From Cyclobacteriaceae bacterium (lineage in GTDB: Bacteria; Bacteroidota; Bacteroidia; Cytophagales; Cyclobacteriaceae): a DNA stretch of 48,574 nt. The notes under the pieces were generated by a model. That model was not told the DNA's origin and did no database searches. It was given only the letters and a program-made list of their open reading frames with translations. The stretch covers positions 1 through 48,574 of the forward strand of contig JANWWN010000020.1 of the NCBI GenBank assembly GCA_025055435.1, in the 5' to 3' direction. Position numbers and translations under genes: made by a program. Positions 9,314 to 16,771 of the stretch are shown here, piece by piece. Position 1 is the first letter of the stretch. Each line of letters opens with the position of its first letter.

Positions 9314-10026
9314 AACTCGACATCCTGGTTTTTGCTGCTCACCCCGATGATGCGGAGTTGGGATGCGGAGGAACCCTTGCCAAGCATGCAGAAAAAGGCT
9401 TTAAAGTAGGTATTGCCGACCTTACCCGAGGCGAACTTGGCACACGGGGTACACCGGAAATACGAGCCAAAGAAGCTGAAAAAGCCGCCCAAATTTTAGG
9501 GCTTGCCGTGCGTGAAAACCTTGGTCTCCCTGACGGATTCTTTCAAAACGAGCCGAAAACGCAGCTTAAGCTGATTTCCGTTATCCGGAAATACCAGCCC
9601 GACATCGTTATTGCCAATGCCGTGGATGACCGCCATCCTGACCATGGCAGGGCCGCTAAACTGGTAAATGATTCGTGTTTTCTGGCCGGCTTGTCGAAAA
9701 TAGCAACATTCTATGAAGGGAAAGACCAACTACCGTGGCGTCCGCGTGCTTTATACCACTTTATTCAGGCACGATATATCAGTCCGGATATCATTGTTGA
9801 CATCAGTGATTATTGGGATAAAAAAGAAGCCTCTTATATGGCGTACCAAAGCCAAATGTTCAACCCTGACAGCACTGAGCCCGCCACTTACATTGCATCG
9901 AAGGAGTTTCTGGAGCTTGTGAAAGCCCGTGCAGTTGAGTTTGGTAATGCCATCGGTAAACGTTACGGGGAGGGATTTACCATAAACCGTAAAATCGGTG
10001 TGAATTTGCTGACCGATTTAATTTAG
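9310..10026 (+). CDS. bshB1: bacillithiol biosynthesis deacetylase BshB1
   Basis: Zinc-dependent deacetylase of the LmbE/PIG-L family that removes the acetyl group from N-acetylglucosaminyl-malate in bacillithiol synthesis. The start at 9310 is set by the ATGA overlap with trxB and gives 238 residues, the normal BshB1 length; a longer frame inside trxB is spurious. Zinc ligands lie in AAHPDDAELGCGG (residues 9-21) and in VDDRHPDHGRAA (about residues 105-116). TRGELGTRGTPEIRAKEA is the BshB1-type conserved segment. bshA and bshC are not in the window. The gene converges on pdxH with a 4-nt overlap of the stop codons. Confidence 0.93.
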   Translation: MKLDILVFAAHPDDAELGCGGTLAKHAEKGFKVGIADLTRGELGTRGTPEIRAKEAEKAAQILGLAVRENLGLPDGFFQNEPKTQLKLISVIRKYQPDIVIANAVDDRHPDHGRAAKLVNDSCFLAGLSKIATFYEGKDQLPWRPRALYHFIQARYISPDIIVDISDYWDKKEASYMAYQSQMFNPDSTEPATYIASKEFLELVKARAVEFGNAIGKRYGEGFTINRKIGVNLLTDLI

Positions 10027-10664
10027 GGGGCCAATCGGTTGATAACCCATTTGTTATCCAATTTCAAATAAAGAATCCTGTCGTGCAGGCGATTGGGACG
10101 CCCTTGCCAGAATTCCAGCAAATACGGTTCGACTTCATATCCGCCCCACTGATGTGGTTTGGGTACTTCTTTACCTTCAAATTTTTGTTCCATTTCGCGG
10201 AAGCGTTGTTCCAGCATCTCGCGGTTCTCCACCACCGCACTTTGAGGTGAAGCCCACGCTCCGATTTGTGCCCCGCGCGGACGTAATTTAAAGTAAGCTG
10301 TCGCCCGTTCCTCGTTCACACGCACGGCTATGCCCTCAATACGAACCTGACGCTCCAGCTCTGGCCAAAAAAAATTCAAGGCGCAATATGGGTTCTTCAA
10401 AAGCTCACGCCCTTTCGCACTTTGGTAGTTGGTATAAAAAACAAATTTTCCTCCTTCCACACCCTTCAACAGAACAACCCGCAGGCTGGGTCTGCCACTC
10501 TCTGATACAGTTGCCAGTGTCATGGCGTTGGCTTCAAGTACTTCGGCCTTCAGGGCCTCGTCAAACCACTTTTCAAACTGCTGAATGGGGTCGTGATGCA
10601 TCATCGAAGGCTCAAGCGGACGCCCTGAATATTCCCTGCGAAGCAAAGCAATGTCGGTTTTCAT
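10023..10664 (-). CDS. pdxH: pyridoxamine 5'-phosphate oxidase
   Basis: FMN-dependent oxidase that makes pyridoxal 5'-phosphate from pyridoxine or pyridoxamine 5'-phosphate. The product from ATG 10664 is 213 residues, as in E. coli. Visible family features are the N-terminal LRREYSGRPL, the FMN and substrate segment RPSLRVVLLKG, FYTNYQSAKGREL, the RGAQIGAWASPQS motif, and the C-terminal PxxWGGY (PHQWGGYEVEP) and FWQGRPNRLHDRI. The eight residues upstream of 10664 begin at a less likely codon and are not conserved. Intact and monocistronic in this window. Confidence 0.96.
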   Translation of the reverse strand: MKTDIALLRREYSGRPLEPSMMHHDPIQQFEKWFDEALKAEVLEANAMTLATVSESGRPSLRVVLLKGVEGGKFVFYTNYQSAKGRELLKNPYCALNFFWPELERQVRIEGIAVRVNEERATAYFKLRPRGAQIGAWASPQSAVVENREMLEQRFREMEQKFEGKEVPKPHQWGGYEVEPYLLEFWQGRPNRLHDRILYLKLDNKWVINRLAP

Positions 10665-10753
10665 GAAATAACTGCAATTTATCTGCAATAAAACAGACTT
10701 TTTGTTCTTGTTTCGTAAGCCGACATGTGTTTTATTTCAGCTCGAGTTCGGGA

Positions 10754-11329
10754 ATGGATTTTTTTAAGTACAGAAACCGTATTCCGCCTGAAAAAGGCAG
10801 GCTGCTCATCTCCGAGCCATTCCTGCCCGATCCCAACTTTGTTCGCACGGTTGTGCTGTTATGTGAGCATAACGAGGAAGGCTCATTTGGATTTGTGCTG
10901 AATCGCCTTGCCGATGTTCGTGCATCAGAAATATTGGATGAGCTTACAAAATTCGATCATCCGGTTTTTATAGGCGGTCCGGTTCAGCAAGATACGCTTC
11001 ATTTTATCCACCGCAGCAAATCTATTGAAGGAGGAGAGCCGGTAGCCGAAGGAATTTACTGGGGCGGATCGTTTGAACAGGTTACCTTTCTGGCCGATAC
11101 CGGTCAGCTAAACCCCGATGAAATACGGTTTTTTTTGGGTTACAGCGGATGGGGCCCCGGACAACTGGAAGAAGAACTGGAACAAGATACCTGGATTGTA
11201 TGCGATTATGTTAACGAAGAATTATTATTTGCAACCGAACCCGACCTGATGTGGCGTAAGGCATTGAAAGACATGGGTGGAAAATATTCGGTGTTCGCCA
11301 ACTATCCGCTCGACCCCTCTCTGAATTAG
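10754..11329 (+). CDS. YqgE/AlgH family protein
   Basis: Cytoplasmic protein of the UPF0301 (YqgE/AlgH) family whose biochemical role is not settled. The 191 residues start KGRLLISEPFLPDPNF, the family hallmark, followed by RTVVLLCEHNEEGSFGFVLNR, the GGPVQQDTLHFIH segment and SGWGPGQLEEELEQDTW. ATG at 10754 is chosen over an earlier in-frame codon at 10727 because the family begins close to the GRLLIS segment. It starts 89 nt from the divergent pdxH start and is followed after 52 nt by a DUF349 gene. Confidence 0.93.
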   Translation: MDFFKYRNRIPPEKGRLLISEPFLPDPNFVRTVVLLCEHNEEGSFGFVLNRLADVRASEILDELTKFDHPVFIGGPVQQDTLHFIHRSKSIEGGEPVAEGIYWGGSFEQVTFLADTGQLNPDEIRFFLGYSGWGPGQLEEELEQDTWIVCDYVNEELLFATEPDLMWRKALKDMGGKYSVFANYPLDPSLN

Positions 11330-11381
11330 TTTTTTAGTAATTTTACAATTCCCGAAGCGAGAAAAACAATGGACAATAACC

Positions 11382-13235
11382 ATGGAAAGAGTAGAAAAGC
11401 GTGCAGTGCAGGATGATGTACATGAAACCGGGTTAGTTGCCCATGTATCTACATTGCAAACCGAATCGGATTTAACAGATAACCAAGCCACTACTGATGC
11501 GCTGGGCGCGCATGAGGATGCGCCCGATTATCATACCTTTTCCAAGCAACAGTTGTTGCAAGCTGTTAAAAAGCTGGCTAATGAACCGGATGCCGTGAAA
11601 GCCGAACGCGAGTTACGGGAAATTAAATCAGCCTTTGATGAACTCTGCGAACAAGAACGCACCCACGCCTTTAACCGGTTTATACTGGATGGAGGCACTC
11701 CCGACAGCTTCGATTATCGGGGTGAACCCATAGATGCCCAGTTTGCCCAGCTCTTCAGGCAAATAAAGGAGCGGAAAACCCAGCAGTTACGCGAAGAAGA
11801 GATCCGGCGTAACGAAAATTATAAGAAAAAACTCGAGCTGCTTGAACGCCTTCGACACCTGGTTGACTCACAGGATGTAAACGCCAATCAGTTTGAACAG
11901 TTTAAAGCATTGCAATCGGAGTGGAAAAGTATTGGTGCAGTGCCCGGTGTACACAGTAAAACCCTGTGGGCTAACTACCATGCTTTAGTTGACCGGTTTT
12001 ACGATAACCAAAGTATTTATTTCGAATTAAAGGAGCTGGACCGTAAAAAGAACCTGGAGGCTAAGATTGAACTGTGCCAGCGTGCTGAACGGCTTCTGAC
12101 ACTCGAAAACATTCAACAGGCACTCCGCGAGTTGAACGAACTGCACCATGAATTCAAACACATTGGTCCGGTACCACGGGAGGAAAAAGAAGCAGTGTGG
12201 CAGCGCTTTAAAGCCGCTTCCGACGCGCTCTATGCCCGCCGCGATGCCTATAACAAACAGGTACAGGAAAAATTACAGGAGAACCTCCACATCAAAACCG
12301 GGCTTAGTGAGCAGGTTCAGGAATTTGCAGCTTTTCAGACGGAACGCATCAAAGAATGGAACCAAAAAACAAAGGCCATTCTTGAATTGCAAAAACAATG
12401 GCAACAGGTTGGTCCGATGCCGCGAAACAAGGGAAAGGAGGTTTCTAAGAAATTCTGGAGCGCATTTAAAACCTTCTTTAATAATAAAAATGCTTTCCTG
12501 CGCAAACTGGATATAGAAAGGAAAGAAAACCTGAAAAAAAAGCAAGAGCTGGTGCAGCGCGCAAAAGACCTTCGCGAAAGCCAGGAGTGGGATGCCACAG
12601 CCAGCGAATTCAGAAAGTTGCAGCAACAGTGGAAGGAAATTGGTCCTGTGCCCGATAAACACCGGGAAAAGATCTTTGCCGAATTTAAAGGCCATTGTGA
12701 TTATTTTTTTGAACGTCTTCGCAACAGCAAAAGCGAACATGAAAATCAACTGGCAGCTAATCTGAAAGCTAAAGAAGAGATTCTGAATAGAATGGAGCAG
12801 GCGATTGCTGATGGTCAGGTGAATGCCGAACTCCTTAGCGAATTGAAAAATGCTTTTGAGTCGGCAGGAGAGGTGCCGCGTTCCGCTTCGGGAAATCTGC
12901 GCACACGCTTCCGACAGGCTTTTGAAAATCTGGTTCAGGCCATACCTGACTTACCGGAGGAAGAAAAGAACCGGCTGATTCTTGAAAATGAAATAGGGGA
13001 ACTGAAATCCGGGCCGGATGCAGAAAAAAAACTGCAACAAAAAGAACAGGCCATCCGGAAAAAAATTGCCAAAGTGGAAAACGACATTACGTTGTGGAAA
13101 AACAACCTGGAGTTTTTTGCCCGTTCGAAAAATGCTGACTCGCTGCGCGAAGAAGTAAACCGCAAGATTGAAACAGCCAGCGAGCGGCTGGCCCGCTTAA
13201 AACAGCAACTGAAGATGCTGCGCACAGTTGCCTGA
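11382..13235 (+). CDS. DUF349 domain protein, five repeats
   Basis: A 617-residue, highly charged, mostly helical protein. After an acidic N-terminal tail (about residues 1-60) it carries five units of the DUF349 type, each with a helix ending in a W/F-x-x-[IV]-G-x-[VM]-P turn: EWKSIGAVPG, EFKHIGPVPR, QWQQVGPMPR, QWKEIGPVPD and a diverged AFESAGEVPR. The C-terminal part is coiled coil (about residues 540-615). DUF349 proteins are known in Bacteroidota and Actinobacteria, and their function is unknown. Several Trp/Phe aromatic positions recur at the same place in every unit, which suggests a repeated binding surface. No signal peptide or membrane helix. Confidence 0.9.
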   Translation: MERVEKRAVQDDVHETGLVAHVSTLQTESDLTDNQATTDALGAHEDAPDYHTFSKQQLLQAVKKLANEPDAVKAERELREIKSAFDELCEQERTHAFNRFILDGGTPDSFDYRGEPIDAQFAQLFRQIKERKTQQLREEEIRRNENYKKKLELLERLRHLVDSQDVNANQFEQFKALQSEWKSIGAVPGVHSKTLWANYHALVDRFYDNQSIYFELKELDRKKNLEAKIELCQRAERLLTLENIQQALRELNELHHEFKHIGPVPREEKEAVWQRFKAASDALYARRDAYNKQVQEKLQENLHIKTGLSEQVQEFAAFQTERIKEWNQKTKAILELQKQWQQVGPMPRNKGKEVSKKFWSAFKTFFNNKNAFLRKLDIERKENLKKKQELVQRAKDLRESQEWDATASEFRKLQQQWKEIGPVPDKHREKIFAEFKGHCDYFFERLRNSKSEHENQLAANLKAKEEILNRMEQAIADGQVNAELLSELKNAFESAGEVPRSASGNLRTRFRQAFENLVQAIPDLPEEEKNRLILENEIGELKSGPDAEKKLQQKEQAIRKKIAKVENDITLWKNNLEFFARSKNADSLREEVNRKIETASERLARLKQQLKMLRTVA

Positions 13236-13238
13236 GAA

Positions 13239-13269
13239 TTTGTAAAAACGGAGGCATACACTATTTTTG
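13239..13269 (+). promoter_or_regulatory. tRNA-Thr promoter (TTTG-19-TATTTTTG)
   Basis: TTTG at 13239-13242 and TATTTTTG at 13262-13269, 19 nt apart, match the Bacteroidota promoter consensus exactly. The predicted start is about 45 nt upstream of the tRNA-Thr 5' end. Confidence 0.7.
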
Positions 13270-13320
13270 CCGCTCGTTTGTAAAACAAAATGTTTTATGA
13301 ACGGACAACGTTAAGAGACC

Positions 13321-13393
<73 letters not shown>

Positions 13394-13400
13394 CGTGAAA

Positions 13401-13431
13401 GCATGCGAAGAAAAATTCGCGTGCTTTTTTT
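13401..13431 (+). terminator. rho-independent terminator of tRNA-Thr
   Basis: GCATGCGAA (13401-13409) pairs with TTCGCGTGC (13416-13424), nine pairs including one G-T, around a GAAAAA loop, and seven T residues follow directly (13425-13431). Confidence 0.88.
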
Positions 13432-13434
13432 ATT

Positions 13435-13520
13435 GGTCGCTGGTTCCCTGTCTGCCGAAAGCGGCAGCGCAGGCAGGGATTCCGGCAGGGGCTCGTGAAA
13501 GCATGCGAAGAAAAATTCGC
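13435..13520 (+). repeat. split duplicate of tRNA-Thr 3' end and terminator
   Basis: The stretch 13365-13420, covering the variable loop, T arm and acceptor end of tRNA-Thr and the 5' part of its terminator, recurs as 13435-13446 plus 13478-13520, with only one G missing. The two parts of the second copy are separated by a 31-nt insert at 13447-13477, exactly in the T loop. The copy cannot form a tRNA because the 5' half is absent. It may be a remnant of a site-specific integration event at the tRNA 3' end or a simple tandem duplication. Confidence 0.85.
13447..13477. repeat. 31-nt hairpin-forming insert
   Basis: The outer arms CCTGTCTGC and GCAGGCAGG pair over nine positions (one G-T), and an alternative inner hairpin TGCCG-AAAG-CGGCA overlaps them. 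It interrupts the second tRNA-Thr copy, so it arrived after the duplication. It resembles the small palindromic elements scattered through Bacteroidota genomes; I cannot assign a named family. Confidence 0.6.
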
Positions 13521-13541
13521 ATAATTTTTTGCCTGGCTTTT

Positions 13542-13574
13542 GAAAGGCGGTCCCGAAACTTCGGGACTCCTTTC
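13542..13574. repeat. imperfect inverted repeat, possible bidirectional terminator
   Basis: GTCCCGAA (13550-13557) and TTCGGGAC (13560-13567) are perfect inverted repeats with a 2-nt centre, extended by GAAAGG (13542-13547) pairing with CCTTTC (13569-13574). The long stem is in the non-coding gap between the tRNA duplicate and the antitoxin gene. Confidence 0.6.
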
Positions 13575-13619
13575 TTTCAACCTATTGTGTTGCACTCATT
13601 AGTTGAACTTAGAAATTGT

Positions 13620-13627
13620 TATCTTTG
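13620..13627 (+). promoter_or_regulatory. -7 element of the antitoxin operon
   Basis: TATCTTTG is an exact TAnnTTTG box ending 21 nt before the antitoxin ATG. Candidate upstream TTG triplets at 13590 and 13603 are not at ideal spacing. Confidence 0.5.
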
Positions 13628-13648
13628 TAGAACCAAAATTTAGAGCGA

Positions 13649-13903
13649 ATGAATATCCAAGCTGAAAAACTGGACATCATACAATGGTTGGCCAAAGTCA
13701 ATGATAGTAATATTATCAGACAATTTATGTTGTTAAAGAAATCGAATGAAGAAATGGCCTCTGTTAATCTTACTCCAGCGGAAAAAACAGCAGTGGATAA
13801 AGGTCTGGAATCTATAAAAGAAGGTCGCTTTAAATCTCATGAAGAAGTTACAGAAGCTACTCGAAAGAAATACACCCACCTATTCAAGCAATCCGATCCA
13901 TGA
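13649..13903 (+). CDS. antitoxin of a RelE/ParE-type toxin-antitoxin module
   Basis: An 84-residue acidic/basic mixed protein with the size and layout of antitoxins that precede RelE/ParE toxins in Bacteroidota. The N-terminal half (EKLDIIQWLAKVNDSNIIRQFMLLKK) is helical, and the C-terminal half contains LTPAEKTAVDKGLESIKEGRFKSHEEV, a segment typical of such antitoxins that wraps the toxin. The stop overlaps the following toxin start in an ATGA arrangement, the classic coupling of these modules. The gene is intact while its toxin is interrupted. The exact superfamily of the DNA-binding part is not recognised. Confidence 0.75.
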   Translation: MNIQAEKLDIIQWLAKVNDSNIIRQFMLLKKSNEEMASVNLTPAEKTAVDKGLESIKEGRFKSHEEVTEATRKKYTHLFKQSDP

Positions 13904-14187
13904 AAATCATTTGGTCGGATGAAGCCATAACAGACTACCATCAAAATATAGACTACTTACTGAAAGAATAGTCTGAGCAAGTAGCAATGGAATTTATTAA
14001 AGATGTTGAAGCGATTATTGAGCTGATAAAAAACCATCCGGAATTATACCTTTTAACAGATTATCAGGAGGTTCGCAAAGCAGTGATTCGAAAACAAATC
14101 ACATTATTTTTCAAAGCACAGGAAAAGGAAATACACTTAATCCGTTTTTGGAATAACTATCAGGATCCTGAAAAACTGAAGATGTAG
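13900..14187 (+). pseudogene. RelE/ParE-type toxin interrupted by an amber codon
   Basis: The frame beginning at ATG 13900 would encode a 95-residue RelE/ParE-family mRNA-interferase or gyrase-inhibitor-like toxin: MKIIWSDEAITDYHQNIDYL at the start, then a helix region, DYQEVRKAVIRKQITLFFKA and the C-terminal IHLIRFWNNYQDP typical of the fold. Codon 24 is TAG (13969-13971) in the otherwise open frame; homologues often carry Trp in the LxxxW position here, so a single TGG to TAG change would explain it. An internal ATG at 13987 could restart translation but would lack the first strand and helix. Probably inactive. Confidence 0.75.
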
Positions 14188-14249
14188 TGTGAGTTTTTTA
14201 GTCCAGTAATCCATCCACCGTTCCGGCCGACACATAATCCTACCCGCCC

Positions 14250-14624
14250 TTGCCAGCGAAGCCTGTCACAAGTACAAAGCGGTGCTCCGATGTGCTTGAT
14301 AAACTTTTTAGCGCGGCAGCTACGGCTGAAATATCTGTTACCGCTAAGGGGGGACAGATATTCTTTGAGGGTGCGAAATATTCAGATAAGGTACTTCGTC
14401 AAATGGGTAAGGCTGATTATTTATTTCACGGTTTCCCTAAAAGTGTAGATGGTTTTGCTACTAAATTTAGACAATGGTCAACGAAGGTTGGAGCGGATGG
14501 AAAGACTTATCAATGGTTGAAAATGAATGGCAGCTATGGAGGCAAAACGAGTACATTTGAATACATCAAAGATGCTAATGGAATAATTAACCACAGATTT
14601 TTTAACGTACCTAAAATTCCTTAG
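14250..14624 (+). CDS. probable polymorphic-toxin C-terminal domain fragment
   Basis: An open frame of 124 residues starting at a TTG just after an in-frame stop at 14235. The later part reads EGAKYSDKVLRQMGKADYLFHGFPKSVDGF and ends GGKTSTFEYIKDANGIINHRFF (shown here in overlapping pieces of the same region). I recognise this as similar to C-terminal domains attached to Rhs and related secreted toxins in Bacteroidota, though the domain name is not certain. There is no signal or Rhs core upstream, so it looks like an orphan tail left behind by deletion or transferred as a cassette. A small gene follows after 1 nt, as immunity genes do. Confidence 0.45.
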   Translation: MPAKPVTSTKRCSDVLDKLFSAAATAEISVTAKGGQIFFEGAKYSDKVLRQMGKADYLFHGFPKSVDGFATKFRQWSTKVGADGKTYQWLKMNGSYGGKTSTFEYIKDANGIINHRFFNVPKIP

Positions 14625-14625
14625 T

Positions 14626-14881
14626 ATGGGAAATACATTGAGTTATTTAAATTTTATAAAAGAGAAAGGCAGGCCATTATCTGAAATTAATCCAGGTAGT
14701 GATGAAATCGCATTAGCCATTGATGATGCTTTGCAAGCAATCGCTGACAAATCGCGAAAGCGTAAAGGATAAAATCAAAGAAACCTACCGTAGCAAATTT
14801 CCGAAAGGAAAATACAGTAGTGCCATGCGGGATGGGTTTATGTTATATGAAATATTTGTGCAGACCGTTAAATCGCAGTAG
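14626..14881 (+). pseudogene. frameshifted small gene, possible immunity remnant
   Basis: ATG 14626 opens one nucleotide after the toxin-domain stop and encodes 48 residues (MGNTLSYLNFIKEKGRPLSE, then INPGSDEIALAIDDALQAI) before TAA at 14770-14772. A second frame, open from 14717 to 14881, continues with KIKETYRSKFPKGKYSSAMR and GFMLYEIFVQTVKSQ. The two frames together would give a protein of plausible immunity size, so a frameshift near 14740-14760 is the simplest reading. The SDEIALAIDDAL segment is of a kind I associate with immunity proteins, but this is not certain. The terminal TAG abuts the methyltransferase ATG. Confidence 0.45.
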
Positions 14882-15628
14882 ATGGATCAGCGCAGCCATT
14901 GGAATACCATAGCTCCTGTTTACCGGGATGAAATTTTTGATGTTTTTGCCAGCGACCGGAAAGGCATCTTAAAAAAGTATTTCCGTAAGTATCGTAACAC
15001 CCGCCATACTGCCTTTGATTTCGGTTGCGGTATAGGTAAAGCCTTTCCCTATCTCGCGCCCTCCTTTAAACAGGTCGTGGCCATGGATATTTCCGACCGC
15101 TGTCTTTCGGAAGCCAGAAATCTGAATTATAGAAATCTTTCTTTCCGGCAGGCCGACCTTACAGATGAAACGCTTAAGCTTCCGCGGGTGCACTTTGTAT
15201 TTTGCTGCAATGTGATCATGCTTCCCGACCCGGAAAAAAACCTTGCTATGTTCCGGAACATCAGGCGTAGTCTGAAAAAAGGAGGAGCAGCCGTAATTAT
15301 AGTCCCCTCTCTGGAATCGTACCTCTTTTCCGCCTGGCGGCTGATTGACTGGTACCGACAGGAGGGAATCGCGCCTGATCACATTGATCGGGATGAATTA
15401 AGCGGATTTCTCGGTAACATAACCGATACATTGCAGGGCATCGTTACCATTAACGGGGTTATAACCAAACACTACACCGCACCCGAATTAAACGTAATTC
15501 TGCCACGGGCAGGACTGCGCATCAGTAAACTGGATAAAGTGGAGTACAACTGGGACACTGAATTCAGCGACCCACCTTCCTGGATGAGGGAGCCCTACCC
15601 ATGGGACTGGCTCATCGAATGCAATTAG
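14882..15628 (+). CDS. class I SAM-dependent methyltransferase
   Basis: A 248-residue soluble protein with the Rossmann methyltransferase fold. Motif I is AFDFGCGIGKAFPYLAP (about residues 41-57), motif II acidic VVAMDISDRCLSEAR follows, the adenine-contact acidic ADLTDE is near residue 96, and motif IV-like FVFCCNVIMLPDPEKNL comes next. The C-terminal half carries the substrate region with YNWDTEFSDPPSWMREPYPWDW, which I do not recognise. The substrate is unknown; the fold most resembles small-molecule or ubiquinone/UbiE-like enzymes. It abuts czcB stop-to-stop with no gap and opens directly after the decayed gene, so it may be the first resident gene past the accessory patch. Confidence 0.8.
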   Translation: MDQRSHWNTIAPVYRDEIFDVFASDRKGILKKYFRKYRNTRHTAFDFGCGIGKAFPYLAPSFKQVVAMDISDRCLSEARNLNYRNLSFRQADLTDETLKLPRVHFVFCCNVIMLPDPEKNLAMFRNIRRSLKKGGAAVIIVPSLESYLFSAWRLIDWYRQEGIAPDHIDRDELSGFLGNITDTLQGIVTINGVITKHYTAPELNVILPRAGLRISKLDKVEYNWDTEFSDPPSWMREPYPWDWLIECN

Positions 15629-16771
15629 TTACTCCTCTTCACCGCGGTTACGCAGCATGGCTAATAATGTGTAGGCAGGACTTTGGACTATCCAGTCTTG
15701 TTTTGAAAAGGCGGGATTAACGATTTCGGTAATGCCATTTGCGGTTACGCCGGTTACCACTGGCATGAGCCGGAATTCTTCATCATCCTGTTTAACAAAA
15801 ACAAACTGCATACCACCTGCCTGTACTACGGCACTTTCGGGAAGGGTTAGTGCAGTATGCGAGGCAGTTTCAATGCGGGCCTTTATGTACAGTCCCGGAA
15901 TCAGGTTGTTGTCATCTTTATCCAGATGACAATGAACACGCACCGTACGTTCGGATGTAAGTTCTTTGCCGATGAGGTAAATCTTGCCTGTACGTTTTAC
16001 TGTATCGTTGAGCACCGTAAATGATATTGATTGGCCTTCGCGCACAAATGGCAAATCTTTTTCAAAGACAAAAATTTCTGCATGAAGGTGGGAGGGGTCA
16101 ATCAGCCGAAACAACTCGTGGTGAGCCGGCACATAAGCACCCGTTGTAACGTTAACGCGGGTAACAAACCCGTTAATCGGAGAGGTGATAATTACCATTG
16201 GGCGAATACCGTTTTTTTGAAGTACATCCGGATCAATATTCAGCATCTTCAGCCTTGCGCCCAGCGATTCTACCTCCACACGCACTGTTTCATAATCACT
16301 ACGGGCCTTTTCGCGTGCTTTTTGTGCGGTTATGTTTTCGCGGGCCAGTTCTTCCTGCCTGTTGTATTCAGTTCTCAAAAGCTCCAGCCGGTTTGCTGCC
16401 TGCAGAAAATCCTGCTGTAGCTGGATGTAATCCGGATGCTCCAGTTCCACGAGTACATCGCCCTTGCGTACGCGCATACCTTCCAGCAGCGGGGTACGCT
16501 TTACGAAACCGCCAAGCGGTGCAGATATCGTAATCAGGTGCTGCGGTGGGACATCCAACGTTCCGTTTGCCTCAACATACTGCGACACCTTTCTGACTTC
16601 CGGCTGAACTGTAAGTAACTTAAGTTTCTTTTGCTGTTCGGGCGAGAGCTGTAAAACTTCCCCATCAGCCGGTTCTTCGGATTTTGTTTCCTCTGTTTTG
16701 GATGAACAACGGGACATTGCCCAAAAAAGAACAATCAGATAAATGAAATAAGATATTTTAATTTTCTTCAT
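15629..16771 (-). CDS. CzcB/CusB-type RND periplasmic adaptor (lipoprotein)
   Basis: Membrane-fusion protein linking the inner-membrane CzcA pump to the TolC-like outer-membrane channel. From ATG 16771 the product is 380 residues. The N-terminus has a hydrophobic signal ending in FWAMSRCSS, a lipobox-like site with Cys that would anchor it as a lipoprotein. A lipoyl-like half (LGGFVKRTPLLEGMRVRKGD), a coiled-coil hairpin (about residues 125-190), the other lipoyl half (VIITSPINGFVTRVNVTTGA) and a beta-barrel (EGQSISFTVLNDTVKRTGKI) follow in the usual order. It overlaps the upstream TolC gene by 14 nt and is the last gene of the operon. Confidence 0.9.
   Translation of the reverse strand: MKKIKISYFIYLIVLFWAMSRCSSKTEETKSEEPADGEVLQLSPEQQKKLKLLTVQPEVRKVSQYVEANGTLDVPPQHLITISAPLGGFVKRTPLLEGMRVRKGDVLVELEHPDYIQLQQDFLQAANRLELLRTEYNRQEELARENITAQKAREKARSDYETVRVEVESLGARLKMLNIDPDVLQKNGIRPMVIITSPINGFVTRVNVTTGAYVPAHHELFRLIDPSHLHAEIFVFEKDLPFVREGQSISFTVLNDTVKRTGKIYLIGKELTSERTVRVHCHLDKDDNNLIPGLYIKARIETASHTALTLPESAVVQAGGMQFVFVKQDDEEFRLMPVVTGVTANGITEIVNPAFSKQDWIVQSPAYTLLAMLRNRGEEE

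Noticed and set aside
12273..12749. A 158-codon minus-strand open frame inside the DUF349 gene, and similar antisense frames over pnp, trxB, rpoD and the ABC gene
   Set aside because: They mirror the codon pattern of the real genes on the opposite strand, give hydrophobic or low-complexity products and have no start signals of their own.
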